Assembly: GCA_037127315.1 (NCBI GenBank) | Contig: JBBBDQ010001616.1 | Span: 397,501-461,500, forward strand | Source: Ascarosepion bandense | Lineage: Eukaryota > Mollusca > Cephalopoda > Sepiida > Sepiidae | Direction of reading: 5' to 3' | DNA length: 64,000 bases | Shown here: positions 31,140-40,971 of the stretch, one piece after another | Layout: each line of letters opens with the position of its first letter | Numbering within the stretch: position 1 is the stretch's first letter | The notes under the pieces: generated by a model | The model's input: only the letters and a program-made list of their open reading frames with translations | Told to the model about the DNA's origin: nothing | Databases searched by the model: none | Program-made: the position numbers and the translations under genes

Positions 31140-31800
31140 GAGACTGAAGGCTTTATTCTTGCAGCACAAGACCAAAGCCTTTCAGTAGAAACTCTCAGGC
31201 AAATATTATGCATAATAATATGGATCCAAAATGCAGGTTTTGTGATAAACACCAAGAAACAATAGACCACCTAATCTCAGACTATTCTGTGCTTGCCCCA
31301 AATGAATATAAAAATCGCCACGATAGAGAGGGGCAATATTTACATTGGACAATGTGCAAACAGTATGGAAAAGCTGTAAACAAACACTGGTATGAATATC
31401 ACCCAGCACCGGTTACAGAAATAGAAGATGTAACCATTCTATGGGATTACACCATCTACACAGACAGAAAAATTGAAGCAAACAGGCCAGACATTATTGT
31501 TAAAAACCAGAAGGAGAAAACTTGTCTATTAATTGATATGGCTTGTCCAGCGGATTGTAACATAGCAATCAAGGAATTTGAAAAACTGTCAAAATATAAA
31601 GACCTGGAAATTGAAATAGAAAAAAATGTGGAAATTGAAAACAAGAGTTGTGCCAGTGATAGTAGGTGCACTTGGAATGATAAAAAATGGAACAAAACAA
31701 CACATTGAAAGAATCCCTGGAAACCCCAGCTTAAGAGATATACAAAAAATTGTCTTATTAAGTACAGCCCACACACTAAGGAAAACTTTATCTATGTAAT
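31140..31800 (+). pseudogene. LINE C-terminal zinc knuckle and restriction-like endonuclease relic
   Basis: The frame reads CRFCDKHQETIDHLIS, a CCHC-type knuckle missing its last Cys (Tyr instead), then RHDREGQYLHWTMCKQYG and later NRPDIIVKNQKEKTCLLIDM. The RPD...D spacing fits the PD-(D/E)XK restriction-like endonuclease at the C-terminus of R2/R4-type non-LTR elements. The frame shifts near 31650, after which the VPVIVGALG block continues in another frame. The reverse transcriptase is absent. Confidence 0.7.
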
Positions 31801-31934
31801 GCTAGGGATGATAGGGAAGATAGAAAAACATGAAATGGAGCCATGACAACACGCCACTACCTGCCTTAGGTCTCCCCGCAGACTTGGTTGGTAGTGAGAC
31901 CAAAGTAGAAATCGAAATATGATGAACATGAACA

Positions 31935-31937
<3 letters not shown>

Positions 31938-31976
<39 letters not shown>

Positions 31977-31981
31977 CAAAC

Positions 31982-32014
<33 letters not shown>
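31938..32014. repeat. (AAT)n then (AT)n tracts
   Basis: Simple repeats between the LINE relic and SINE-B. Confidence 0.95.
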
Positions 32015-32015
<1 letters not shown>

Positions 32016-32020
<5 letters not shown>

Positions 32021-32313
32021 ACACCCTGATTGAGCACTCTGGAGGAGGGGTAGACTTTGAAATAACAGTAGCCACTCTAGCGTGAACGCATCGCTCATTC
32101 ATTAAAAATGAATTGGAGCACACTGACTGCTGGGCGCGTAACATGATATGCGTTAAAAAGACTGCCTTCTTCCACCGAACGCCCTGTGGCCCAGGGGTAG
32201 AGTCACCGACTGACGCCACATCGCTCGGGTTTCTAGCCTGGGTTAGGCAGCAATCGGGGTCTAACCGTACTGATGAGCTGTGATACAGCGAAACAGATCT
32301 GTCTGCGGATGAC
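32016..32313 (+). mobile_element. SINE-B with intact hammerhead ribozyme
   Basis: It starts near accctgattgagcactctgg. A tRNA-like A box (tggcccaggggta, 32187-32199) and a weak B box (about 32227-32238) form a Pol III promoter. The 3' end is a canonical type I hammerhead. Core CTGATGA is at 32270-32276, stem II is GCTGT-GAT-ACAGC, and GAAA begins at 32290. Stem III is the self-complementary ACAGATCTGT, and the predicted cleavage follows C32303 (TGTC). Stem I pairs CCGTA with TGCGG. AT tracts abut both ends. Known parallel: Schistosoma Sm-alpha repeats, SINE-like with hammerheads. Confidence 0.85.
32264..32313 (+). ncRNA. Hammerhead ribozyme (type I), copy 1
   Basis: All conserved positions match: C-U-G-A-U-G-A, G-A-A-A and U-C at the cleavage site. 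Stem II has 5 perfect pairs and a 3-nt loop. Stem III is short and palindromic, which would favour cleavage as a dimer of two RNAs. Cleavage is predicted, not shown. Confidence 0.85.
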
Positions 32314-32335
32314 AATATATATATATATATATATA

Positions 32336-32645
32336 GGAATAGATGTCCAGTCCGTAAACGGTGAGGATAATCCAACAAGATCAACTTAATATAAAATATT
32401 AAGTGTTATATCTGTGTAGAGGGCTCAATGGATGTTATCCAGAGCAATATGATATTTATAAAGGAAAAACTCATGTCCGTTATTTATAATATGTTTGAGG
32501 TATCCAAGCTAGAGTGGCTACTGATTTATTGCCGAAATTTTGTACCAAATGGAAGGAATATTGTAAGATCTGATGAAATGAGCTAATTAAGCTCATAGAA
32601 TTGAATTATAATTTATAACCAATCGAAATGACGTGTTGAATTTTC

Positions 32646-32650
<5 letters not shown>
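32336..32650. other. Unassigned sequence with Gypsy-flank repeat
   Basis: The segment 32464-32510 (actcatgtccgttatttata...) repeats 29279-29325, the stretch just after the Gypsy integrase relic, so it is probably a fragment of the same element's non-coding 3' region. Nothing else was recognised. Confidence 0.5.
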
Positions 32651-32695
<45 letters not shown>

Positions 32696-32698
<3 letters not shown>

Positions 32699-33084
32699 TG
32701 ATGACACAGTCTTAACCCATGTAGCACTACTTTGGCATGGCTTTAAAAACCAAATATCCCAGAAGAGTGAAGACATTAGAATAATTCCTTCACGAAACTA
32801 AAAGCTTATAACCCTGAAGATTTAATAACGATCTTTTATGACAAAAAATTCTACTTGTCGGAAATGCCTTTCTACGAGTAAACTATTGAAAAAAAAAACA
32901 TCAATTTTGACACTAGACAGTTTTACAACTTAACACAAGTTGATGGCCTTATTTATTTTTAGTTTAATTTATTTTCTTAATCTCCTTATCTATATTTATA
33001 TAACTAAATAAATTAACCACATTTCACTGCATGGTGATGATGTATCACACACCGAAACTTTATAGCCATTAATTTGCTGTGTGC

Positions 33085-33126
<42 letters not shown>

Positions 33127-33421
33127 AACAATAATAATAATAATAATAATAATGTATATATATATATATATATATATATACAAGTACTGACACAGTCTTA
33201 ACCGAGGTAACACGACTTCCTTATGTCTTTAAAAAACAAATACCTCAAAAGAGTGAAGACATTAGAATAATTCCTTCACCAAACGAAAAGCTTATAATCC
33301 TGAAGATTTAATAACAATCACTTTATGACAAAAAAATCTACTTGTCGGAAATGCCTTTCTACGAATAAAATAATGAAAAAAACGACAATTTTGACACTAG
33401 ACAGTTTTACAACTTAACACA

Positions 33422-33423
<2 letters not shown>
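32696..33423. repeat. Tandem duplication of about 485 bp (second unit partial)
   Basis: Segments 32696-32938 and 33181-33423 are about 90% alike (gacacagtcttaacc... gacactagacagttttac). Between them lies the 32940-33080 module, then (AAC)n and (AAT)n arrays and an AT tract. Both units begin right after an AT tract. Confidence 0.75.
33085..33181. repeat. (AAC)n, (AAT)n and (AT)n arrays
   Basis: Three simple repeats in succession. The poly-Val, Ile and Cys frames across them are artefacts. Confidence 0.95.
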
Positions 33424-33426
<3 letters not shown>

Positions 33427-33471
<45 letters not shown>

Positions 33472-33629
33472 TATGAATTATACTCTAGAACATGTACAAA
33501 CCATAATCTTCATTGTAGTTTTTACAAGTTCTAAAGTATAATTTATAATAAATAATTAGTGCTCTATTTTTTTTTTTGAAAACTGTTTTAAAATAACGTT
33601 GGAAATATTTTCATCGTTCCATATTCATT

Positions 33630-33633
<4 letters not shown>
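33427..33633. repeat. (AT)n plus palindrome-like module variant
   Basis: The AT tract is followed by tagaacatgtaca and, after about 40 bp, by its inverted counterpart near acaagttctaaag, then agtgctcta as in the other modules. Confidence 0.55.
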
Positions 33634-33688
<55 letters not shown>

Positions 33689-34125
33689 AGGATTAATTCA
33701 AAGATGTTGAATGGCCATTTCGATATGAAGATCCCCACGGGGGACGACACATCACCTCAGCAACAGAAAAAAACTTTCAGAAACTGGAGAAAAATTAGTC
33801 TACTTTTCCTTTTTAAATAGATTGCAAAGAAATTAAAAAATAAATAATATAATAAAATAAAATAAAATAAAATAAAATAAAATAAAAATAAAAATAAAGG
33901 GAAAGAAAAAGAAAAAGAAAACGAAAAAGAAAAAGAAAAAGATAGAATAAAATCAAATAAATAAGAAAAGAAAAAATTGACATCGTTTGGGTTCGCAAAA
34001 AAAAGGGAGAATGTAACTAAAAATTAACAGACAGCCGTGTTAAATCGACGTAAGTTTAAGCAACACGGAAAAAAGGTGGCAAGAGAGATAAAAGAAGGAA
34101 GGGAGGGAAAAAGAAAGAAACTAAA
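33634..34125. mobile_element. (AT)n plus FB2 half copy
   Basis: After the AT tract (33634-33682), 33683-34125 repeats the left arm and centre of the complete FB2 element at 2507-3135, lacking the right arm. The junction with the AT tract is the same in both copies. Confidence 0.85.
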
Positions 34126-34355
34126 GAAAAAAAATTTTTTTTAAATATTACAGACGCTGGACAAATTCAAAAACCTAATTTCCCCAAAACGTTGAAGTAT
34201 TAGAAAAAGGCCTTTACTTAAAAAGGCATAATTATTAATAAAAGGGAATAAAACGATATAGGATTTAAAATAAAATTATTTTTAAAAAAATTAGGTCATT
34301 TGAAATTGAACTAAATAAAGACAACACTAGGTAAAAAAAAAAAATTAATTACAAT
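34126..34355. other. Unassigned AT-rich sequence
   Basis: Nothing was recognised. Confidence 0.4.
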
Positions 34356-34680
34356 TATTATATACATACCTATAGAAGTACACACATATATACATATATA
34401 TACACACACAATTCTACGAATAAGAATACATATATACATACACATACACACACATACATTCAATTTATTACACACTTATAAACATATACATGCGCATACA
34501 CACATATATGTGTGTACACACCTATATACAAAAAATTCATATACACATAATATACATGTGTACACATACATGCACACATATATACACACACACACACACA
34601 CACGCACACACACATATATATATATATATATATACATATTCCATATGCACTCACACACATACATATTAATGAATATTATG
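34356..34680. repeat. Cryptically simple CA/TA-rich DNA
   Basis: Mixed CA, TACA and AT repeats. The Cys/Val and His/Thr-rich frames are artefacts. Confidence 0.85.
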
Positions 34681-34746
34681 AAAAGGAGCATTTAAATAGC
34701 TAAAAATTTTTTTTCAAAATTACATATAGCCCACATACATAAATAC

Positions 34747-34787
<41 letters not shown>

Positions 34788-34789
<2 letters not shown>

Positions 34790-35043
34790 TTCTAAACATA
34801 TACTGTTAAATATAACAGACAATGAATGTCTACTATGTTTAATCATGAGCCGTTCTAAACGTCGTATTTTGGCTTTAATTTCAGTTGAAAATAAAGACAA
34901 AAATTCTCCAGCATTTGGATGGTGTTAGAATCATTTAATCCTGCGGAGAATTTTTGTTGTTAATTTCACCTGAAACGAACGGCTCATGATTAAACATAAC
35001 AGACATTCATTGTCCCTTATATTTAACAGTATATGTTTAGAAA
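34788..35043. repeat. Fold-back element FB6, short form
   Basis: Arms of about 100 bp (ctaaacatatactgttaaat... and its complement ending at about 35043) surround a 50-bp centre. AT tracts lie on both sides (34750 and 35068). A longer form with the same arm is at 43705-44280. Confidence 0.8.
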
Positions 35044-35062
35044 ATTATTTGCTACCCCGATA

Positions 35063-35115
<53 letters not shown>

Positions 35116-35118
<3 letters not shown>

Positions 35119-35718
35119 TACTGTGCAAAAGTATTAGGATACGAACTTTTTTATCTTTTATGACGCATATTGACATAAAATAAACAATTTAATCAAAGTA
35201 ATTTTATTTGATTTATTCAACAAATGCTTTAAAATGAAAAATAATTGTTACAAAATAAATTTAATATTTAGTATAATAGCTTATGGCTTTCATCACAGCC
35301 TTCATTCTGTTAGTCATTGACATCACAAGCTTCTCCAATGTATCTAATTGTATCTCCTGCCAAGCAGTTGTATTTGTCCCCAAAGTGTCTTGCGAAGTAA
35401 CATCAGATTCATGAAATGTTTTTTTTATCCAAAATATCCCATAGATGTTTAATAGGATTGAAATCAGGGCTTTGTGGGGGCCAATTCAAATTCCGAAAGC
35501 TTACTTCCTCTTCCTTTTTAGTTAAATAATTCTTACAAAGGTTTTGATTTTCACCTTGCATTTGAATTTCAGTGAGGTTTTTAGGAAAACATCCCTCTTT
35601 TAATACTTTTGCACACTACCGGTAGTGTGCAAAAGTGTTAAGACAGGGGTGATTCAAAACTTTATTTTGATGCCTTAAAAAGATAAAATAGTTCTTGTCC
35701 TAATATTTTGCACAGTAC

Positions 35719-35720
<2 letters not shown>
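35116..35720 (-). mobile_element. Tc1-type MITE, copy 1
   Basis: It is bounded by inverted ends (actgtgcaaaagtattagg / attttgcacagtact). The minus strand retains pieces of a Tc1/mariner transposase, notably NWPPQSPDFNPI with the second catalytic Asp, and RMKAVMKAISYY at the C-terminus. The N-terminal half is deleted. Near the right end is a perfect 32-bp palindrome centred on ACCGGT (35605-35636), formed by two internal terminal-repeat copies. AT tracts flank it. Copies are at 39798, 44281 and 50780. Confidence 0.8.
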
Positions 35721-35793
<73 letters not shown>

Positions 35794-35795
35794 AA
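35721..35795. repeat. (AT)n and (GT)n tracts
   Basis: Simple repeats. Confidence 0.95.
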
Positions 35796-35911
35796 GTAAA
35801 TCAGTATGCGTATGTGTATACACGTTGGTACACACGGATATATAAATATTTATTTGGTGTTAATAGAGGAGTAGTCCGTATAATATAACAGAGCTATAAT
35901 GTATATATTAA

Positions 35912-36285
35912 TAAACTGGCAGTATAACTCGGCGTTGGTAGGGTGTAATGAAAGCTTTAAAACTAATCCATGGTCCTGGAGCTCAGACTCTTTGGACGTT
36001 GGCACGAATGACTAAAAAGCAATGGTTGTTTCCAGTTAAAGCTAAACCGTAGTCTGAAAGAAAAATGAATGGATGTAAGTCAAATTTTGATTTCTTGGTA
36101 TCGATATCAAATAAGTTTTTTTCGTCGTAAACTTAATTTTGAAGGCTAAATAAGTCCTCTGAGTAAATGGTACTACAATTATACCTATTTAGAGCCAAAC
36201 GCGAAGCAAAAACTAAAATAAAAGAGCTGAAAAAAATACAGACATACAGGCAGATAAACAGACACACACAAACATCTTGCCTTAT
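35912..36285 (+). repeat. Repeat family G, copy 2 (shorter)
   Basis: It matches the first part and the end of 29960-30785 and lacks the internal repeated segment. Confidence 0.65.
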
Positions 36286-36306
36286 ATATATATATATATA
36301 TATATA

Positions 36307-36580
36307 TTACCGATTTTTTGCACTATTGTAAGAACTGCAACCTTGAACCTTCTGAATATCTTTTCTTATGTCTTTGTCTATGAGTGTATCAAATTTGATT
36401 AAAATCGGACCACGTCTTCTATAACTCGATTTTTTCGATTATCGATTTTCGATATTTATCGGGGGTACCTCGACACAAAACCTAGCTAAGAACACTCGCA
36501 GACGCTTATAGTACAACTTTGTAAATTTTAAAGAAAATCGGTTCACCTGTTTCGGAGTCTATAGATAACGGACACACACA
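36307..36580 (+). repeat. Repeat family F, copy 2
   Basis: The longer copy of the repeat at 21249. It continues past the break point of copy 1 to an ACAC-rich end. Confidence 0.65.
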
Positions 36581-36625
36581 CACACACACAGACAATGTTC
36601 TATTTATAAATAAGTTTAGATATAT

Positions 36626-36880
36626 GTGTGCGTTGATCGATAGTAGGATTTGGCGTTTACGCATCTGTGTTAAAGTGATAGTGGGCGCCTTTTTTGATGT
36701 TTATGATATTATATATGTCTGCCTTAATTTATGTTTTAAATATGTGCGTGTTGACCGATAGCAAAATTTCTCGTTTTCGTATCTCTGTTAAAGTAATAGT
36801 GGGCGCCGTTTTACGATCTGGTATTATATGTGTCTGCTTTAATTGGAGGCGTCTTTATTGTTATAATATATATTTTTATT
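36626..36880. repeat. Tandem duplication, two units of about 118 bp
   Basis: The segment containing gttaaagtgatagtgggcgcc repeats as gttaaagtaatagtgggcgcc about 118 bp later. No gene was recognised. Confidence 0.6.
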
Positions 36881-36905
36881 TTTTAATTGCCATCCGACAT
36901 TCGCT

Positions 36906-36908
<3 letters not shown>

Positions 36909-36973
<65 letters not shown>

Positions 36974-37000
36974 TGTCTGTCTGTCTGTCTGTCTGTGTTA
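36909..37000. repeat. (GT)n then (TCTG)n tract
   Basis: A simple repeat. Confidence 0.95.
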
Positions 37001-37080
37001 ATGTGCGTATAATTCTTGTAGTTTTTGTGATGTAAGCTCTACGTTTTTTTTTTTGCTTTGTTTTTTTTTTAGTGATGTAC

Positions 37081-37240
37081 AGCGGAAGGCAGCGGATAAC
37101 ATATTTGCAGGGCCTGATCAGGTGGATGACGGAACGGGGTTTGCTAGGAGTAACAGGAGCAAACATACTAAGAGCCACACGGGATAGGGAAACGTGGATA
37201 ACCATGATCGCCTACGTCCTGAAGGAACAGGGCACATAGA
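37081..37240 (+). pseudogene. LINE-A 3' piece, inverted partner
   Basis: About 160 bp nearly identical to the complement of 37325-37490. The two face each other across about 85 bp. It encodes the MTERGLLGVTGANILRATRD tail of LINE-A. Confidence 0.8.
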
Positions 37241-37324
37241 AGAAGTTCTACGTGGTCAGATTTTTTAATAGACTAAGAAGAGAATATTTTCCCGATCATT
37301 AGAATCTTAAATCTCTGACACACG

Positions 37325-38385
37325 GCTTCTTCTTCTGTGAGTCCTATCCTTTCAGGAAGTAGGCGATCATGGCATTCCACGTCTCCCTATCCCTTGTGGC
37401 TCTTAGTATGTTTGCTCCTGTTACTCCTAGCAACCCCCGTTCCGTCATCCACCTGATCAGGCCCTGCAAATATGTTATCCGCTGCCTTCCTCTGTCTCTT
37501 TTCTCTTCTATCTGGCCTGCCAGTATCAGGTTCTTCAAGCCCCACTTCCTCCCTGCATGTCCCAGGAACTTTAGTTGTCTCTTCCTGATGCTCACTATTA
37601 GTTTTCTTTTCAATGCCATTTTTTCCAAAAACTCACAATTGCTCACATGTTCGGTCTATGATATCCGCAGCATCCTTCTGTAAAACTACATTTCCGCTGC
37701 TTCAAGTTTTTTCCTCATTTTCGATGATATTGTCCAGCATTCACTGCCGTATTGAAGAACTGACATCACATAACAATCTAGCACACTCTTCTTTGTTTCT
37801 AGGGAAATTTTCCTGTATCTTAGTACTTTACTCAGCTTCTGGAACGCGTTCTTTGTCATGCCAATTCGTCTTCGGATCTCTGAGTCGCACTTTCCATCTC
37901 CTGTTAGAACACATCCTAGGTATTTAAATTTTTGTACTTGCTTGATTCTAGTATCTCCCACCTGTATTTGGCATTTTGGGTTGCTCTCTTTGCCGATGAC
38001 CATGCATTCAGTTTTCTTGCAGATTATTTGTAGTGCTTTTTTGTCACTCTCCACAGTTACCTTCGGTCGGAGGTCTTGTAGTTTTCTTTCCGTTTCTGCA
38101 ATCAGCACTGTATCATCTGCATACCTTACGTTGTTCAAAGTGTAGCTTCAAAACAAAGTCAAATTGGGTAATCGTATTTCTCATTCCTTTAATGCTAGTA
38201 TCATGGAAAAATGTATTTCGTTTTTTTTTTTCATTATTATTATTATTAAAATTAATCGATTTTATTTAATTTCTGCACAGAACACTTAAAGTGGGGAAAT
38301 ATTTACAGTTGTCTCTTCCTGATGCTCACTATTAATTTCCTTTTCGTTACCATTCTTTACAACACCTGATCATTGCTCATCTGGT
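37325..38385 (-). pseudogene. LINE-A reverse transcriptase, longest catalytic copy
   Basis: A minus-strand open frame from 38138 encodes NNVRYADDTVLIAETERKL, with the intact RT catalytic YADD at 38112-38123. IICKKTECMVIGKE, KYLGCVLTGDGKCDSEIRRR and LDCYVMSVLQYGSECWTIS follow. A shift near 37690 separates the last part (MSNCEFLEKMALKRKL... ending GANILRATRDRETW). These blocks are typical of animal endonuclease/reverse transcriptases of non-LTR elements (RTE/Jockey-like; clade uncertain). The endonuclease and N-terminal RT are missing here. An N-terminal RT piece follows in the opposite orientation at 38400. Confidence 0.8.
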
Positions 38386-38399
38386 CAAAAACTACAAGA

Positions 38400-38705
38400 A
38401 AACTTCGCTTTCGGATCTCTATTTGCCGAAATTAACAAAAACAAAGCAACAGGATAAGACGGTATTCTAATAGAGATGCTGACAGCTTTATAAGACAAGG
38501 TTAAAGAAACAAAAAATGAAATCTAGAGCAGTGGCGATATATCGGAAGACCTAAGCGTATCGATTTTCATAGGCGCGAAAGAATGTGAACGTCAACGAAC
38601 AATCAACTTAATGAGCCATACAAACAAAACTCATCCTCCGGATTCTGATGAATAGAACACTCAGCAGAATGAAGTCCCGAAGGACAAAACGCGACACAAG
38701 TAAAC
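38400..38705 (+). pseudogene. LINE-A RT N-terminal piece, inverted
   Basis: The plus strand reads AEINKNKATG-DGILIEMLTAL, then SGDISEDLSVSIFIGAKECE and RTINLMSHTNK, the fingers/palm blocks that normally precede YADD. It has stops and frameshifts. Its orientation is opposite to the rest of LINE-A at 37325-38385, as in a 5' inversion. Confidence 0.65.
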
Positions 38706-38715
38706 TTTTCCAATT

Positions 38716-38719
<4 letters not shown>

Positions 38720-38763
<44 letters not shown>
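38720..38763. repeat. (AT)n tract
   Basis: A simple repeat. Confidence 0.95.
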
Positions 38764-38765
<2 letters not shown>

Positions 38766-38883
38766 CGGTATTCAGTGTGGGTATAAAAGAATCCAAAGGA
38801 GTATCCTGTACATAGAGTAGTAGTATAACTCTCTAAGAGAGCTCTAAATATATATGTATATAAATACATATAGAGCAAATATA

Positions 38884-39062
38884 AGAAAAAACTTAGGCAG
38901 ACACGTTATTTCTTGGTAAATCGGAAGTGTAGGCCTATTTCAGGCGGACCATCATCAGCTTCCGTCTTTATTTTACAAAGGATTTTACACGAACCTGATG
39001 ATGGTTCGCCTGAAATAGGCCACACCCCCGATTTACAATGAAATAACATGTCTGCCTTAATT
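38884..39062. repeat. Fold-back element FB7
   Basis: Arms of about 70 bp (gtaaatcggaagtgtaggcc... and complement) surround a centre of about 35 bp. Next to the centre each arm has ctgatgatgg, then cgcctgaaat. A half copy lies at 42390-42475. Confidence 0.8.
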
Positions 39063-39263
39063 TTTCTTTCATGTATATATATATATATAAAAGAGATAAT
39101 AACTATACTCGTGTTAAAAAACCTTCCACGAATCTACGAAGAAGGGAAAAATCATTTTTAAAAAAGAAACAGATAAGTCCATGAATATCAGTCAAAAGGG
39201 TACGGACCGAGTCAACACGTAACCCCCCCCCCCCACCAATAAAAAAAAACCCGCTTTCCATGA

Positions 39264-39310
39264 CGATCCGTTAAGGTGGAACCTAGGTAGGTTTGTCTGG
39301 CTCACTAGGT
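39264..39310. repeat. FB1 fragment
   Basis: The right half of the FB1 palindrome (aacctaggtaggtttgtctgg), preceded by diverged flank shared with 1430-1600. Confidence 0.65.
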
Positions 39311-39321
39311 ATACTTTACTT

Positions 39322-39326
<5 letters not shown>

Positions 39327-39380
<54 letters not shown>
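39327..39380. repeat. (GT)n tract
   Basis: A simple repeat. Confidence 0.95.
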
Positions 39381-39382
<2 letters not shown>

Positions 39383-39386
39383 ATGT

Positions 39387-39794
39387 TGTAGTGAAATATC
39401 CTGTCCTACGCAGGAATGGGCATGGCCCGGGTTATAAAAGACCTAGACGGGAACAAATTGCAGAGTGATCGAGAGTGATCGTGACTATACGAGAGTCTTC
39501 GTCATTACACGGGAGTGATCGAGATTATTCGTCATTATACGATAGAGATCGAGAGCCATCGTTCTTAGACGAGAGTTAGACGTCACTAGACGGAGCCTTC
39601 TTCTCAAGACGGACGCATACATCCTATACAGAGACATTACCTTCTTAAATTTTATTCTTGTTAACTGTTCGTTGGTGTACTTGTATTTGGTTTATTGTAC
39701 TGAGATATAATAAATCCCTATTTATATATCCTCAGTGTTAAGTATTATTTCTTGCACTATTCTTTCTCTGTTTATCCCCTCCCGGGATATGACA
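39387..39794 (+). mobile_element. Putative solo LTR with internal repeats
   Basis: It begins TGTAGTGAAATATCC and ends GGATATGACA, so it has TG...CA ends with partial inverted terminal similarity. Inside are a TATA box (ttataaaag at about 39434) and a polyadenylation signal AATAAA at about 39708. About 150 bp of imperfect repeats of the type gagtgatcg / cgtcattatacg lie in the transcribed part. No internal coding region flanks it, so it would be a solo LTR. No clear target duplication was found. Confidence 0.6.
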
Positions 39795-39797
39795 AGA

Positions 39798-40346
39798 CAG
39801 TACTGTACAAAAGTATGAGGACAAGAACTATTTTATCTTTTATGAGGCATCAAAAAAAAATTTTAAATCTCCCCTGTCCTAACACTTTTGCACACTACCG
39901 GAAGTGTGCAAAATTATTATGACAAGGGTCATTTTCTAAAAACCTCACTGAAATTCAAATACAGGGTGAAAAGCCAAAACATTTTGTTAGAATTATTTAG
40001 CTAAAAAGGAAGAGGAAGGAAGGCTTCGGAATTTGAATTGGCCCCCACAAAGCCCTGATCTCAATCCTATGTTACTTCGCAAAACACACTTTGAGAACAA
40101 CTACAAGCTGCTTGGCAGGAGATACCATTAGATACATTGAAGAAGCTTGTGATGTCAATGCCTGACAGAATGGAGCTGTGATCAAAACAAAAGGCTATTA
40201 TACTAAATAATAAATTTGTTTTGTAACAAGTATTTTAACTTGTTAAGTAAATCAAATAAAATTACTTTAATTAAATTGTTTATTTTCTGTCAATATGCCT
40301 CGTAAAAGATAAAACAGTTTTTGTCCTAATACTTTTTCACAGTACT
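39798..40346 (+). mobile_element. Tc1-type MITE, copy 2
   Basis: The ends cagtactgtacaaaagtatg and tactttttcacagtactg are inverted. The internal layout matches the copy at 35116 in reverse, including the near-palindrome cttttgcacactaccgg at about 39890. A WPPQSPDLNP-like block is visible near 40040. It lies only three bases after the putative solo LTR. Confidence 0.8.
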
Positions 40347-40379
40347 GAATATCCAGTCAACAACATGATATTTGTTTTG

Positions 40380-40660
40380 ATCACTACTGATGGTGACGGT
40401 TTTCTTTCCACAGTGTCTCAGACTCAACACAGAAGCCTATACCCAGTACCTTGAGAAGGTAGTGCTTTTCTGGGCCAAGACATGTCTGGCAGCAGGACTC
40501 ACCATGCCACACAAGCTGAACCCAGTCATGGCAGTCAGACAATTTCGGCGACCACACCATCCCACCTAACTCTTCAAACTGCAACCCACTTGATTATTGT
40601 GTGGGGCGTAGCTAAGCACAAAAAAAGCTTCTTGTAATACCTAAGATAAACGGAAGGAAA
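40380..40660 (+). pseudogene. Mariner-like transposase relic
   Basis: The plus strand reads LRLNTEAYTQYLEKVV, then hydrophobic residues, HKLNPVMAVRQF, and after a stop LIIVWGV, matching the second half of mariner transposases around the WPPNSPD-LDYYVWG block. The HTH region and first Asp are missing, and the frame has stops. Assigned from motif memory only. Confidence 0.5.
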
Positions 40661-40892
40661 AGATATGGCAGTTTTCCTCAACTTAAACAAGGAGACCGTC
40701 CAGAAGAGATGAAAGAGATTCCAAAGTTGTCTGGTGGCTGTGGTTGATTTCAATGGCGATTTTATTTAATAAATTTACTCTTTAGTATTTCAAGACATTT
40801 TTGTGTAATTTTGGTAAATATATCTGTTAAAATGAAATGTCAGTGTTATTTTCATTTTTTCGTAATTTAGACGACAATTACTCTACTGCACG

Positions 40893-40894
<2 letters not shown>

Positions 40895-40928
<34 letters not shown>
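40895..40928. repeat. (AT)n tract
   Basis: A simple repeat. Confidence 0.95.
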
Positions 40929-40932
<4 letters not shown>

Positions 40933-40971
40933 AAATGTGTGTTTGCTTGCTGGTGCGCAAAATGACTGAGG

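Noticed and set aside
31456..31776. Minus-strand open frames of about 60-106 codons
   Set aside because: Antisense shadows of the LINE endonuclease relic.
40384..40584. A 66-codon minus-strand open frame
   Set aside because: It is the antisense of the mariner transposase relic on the plus strand.
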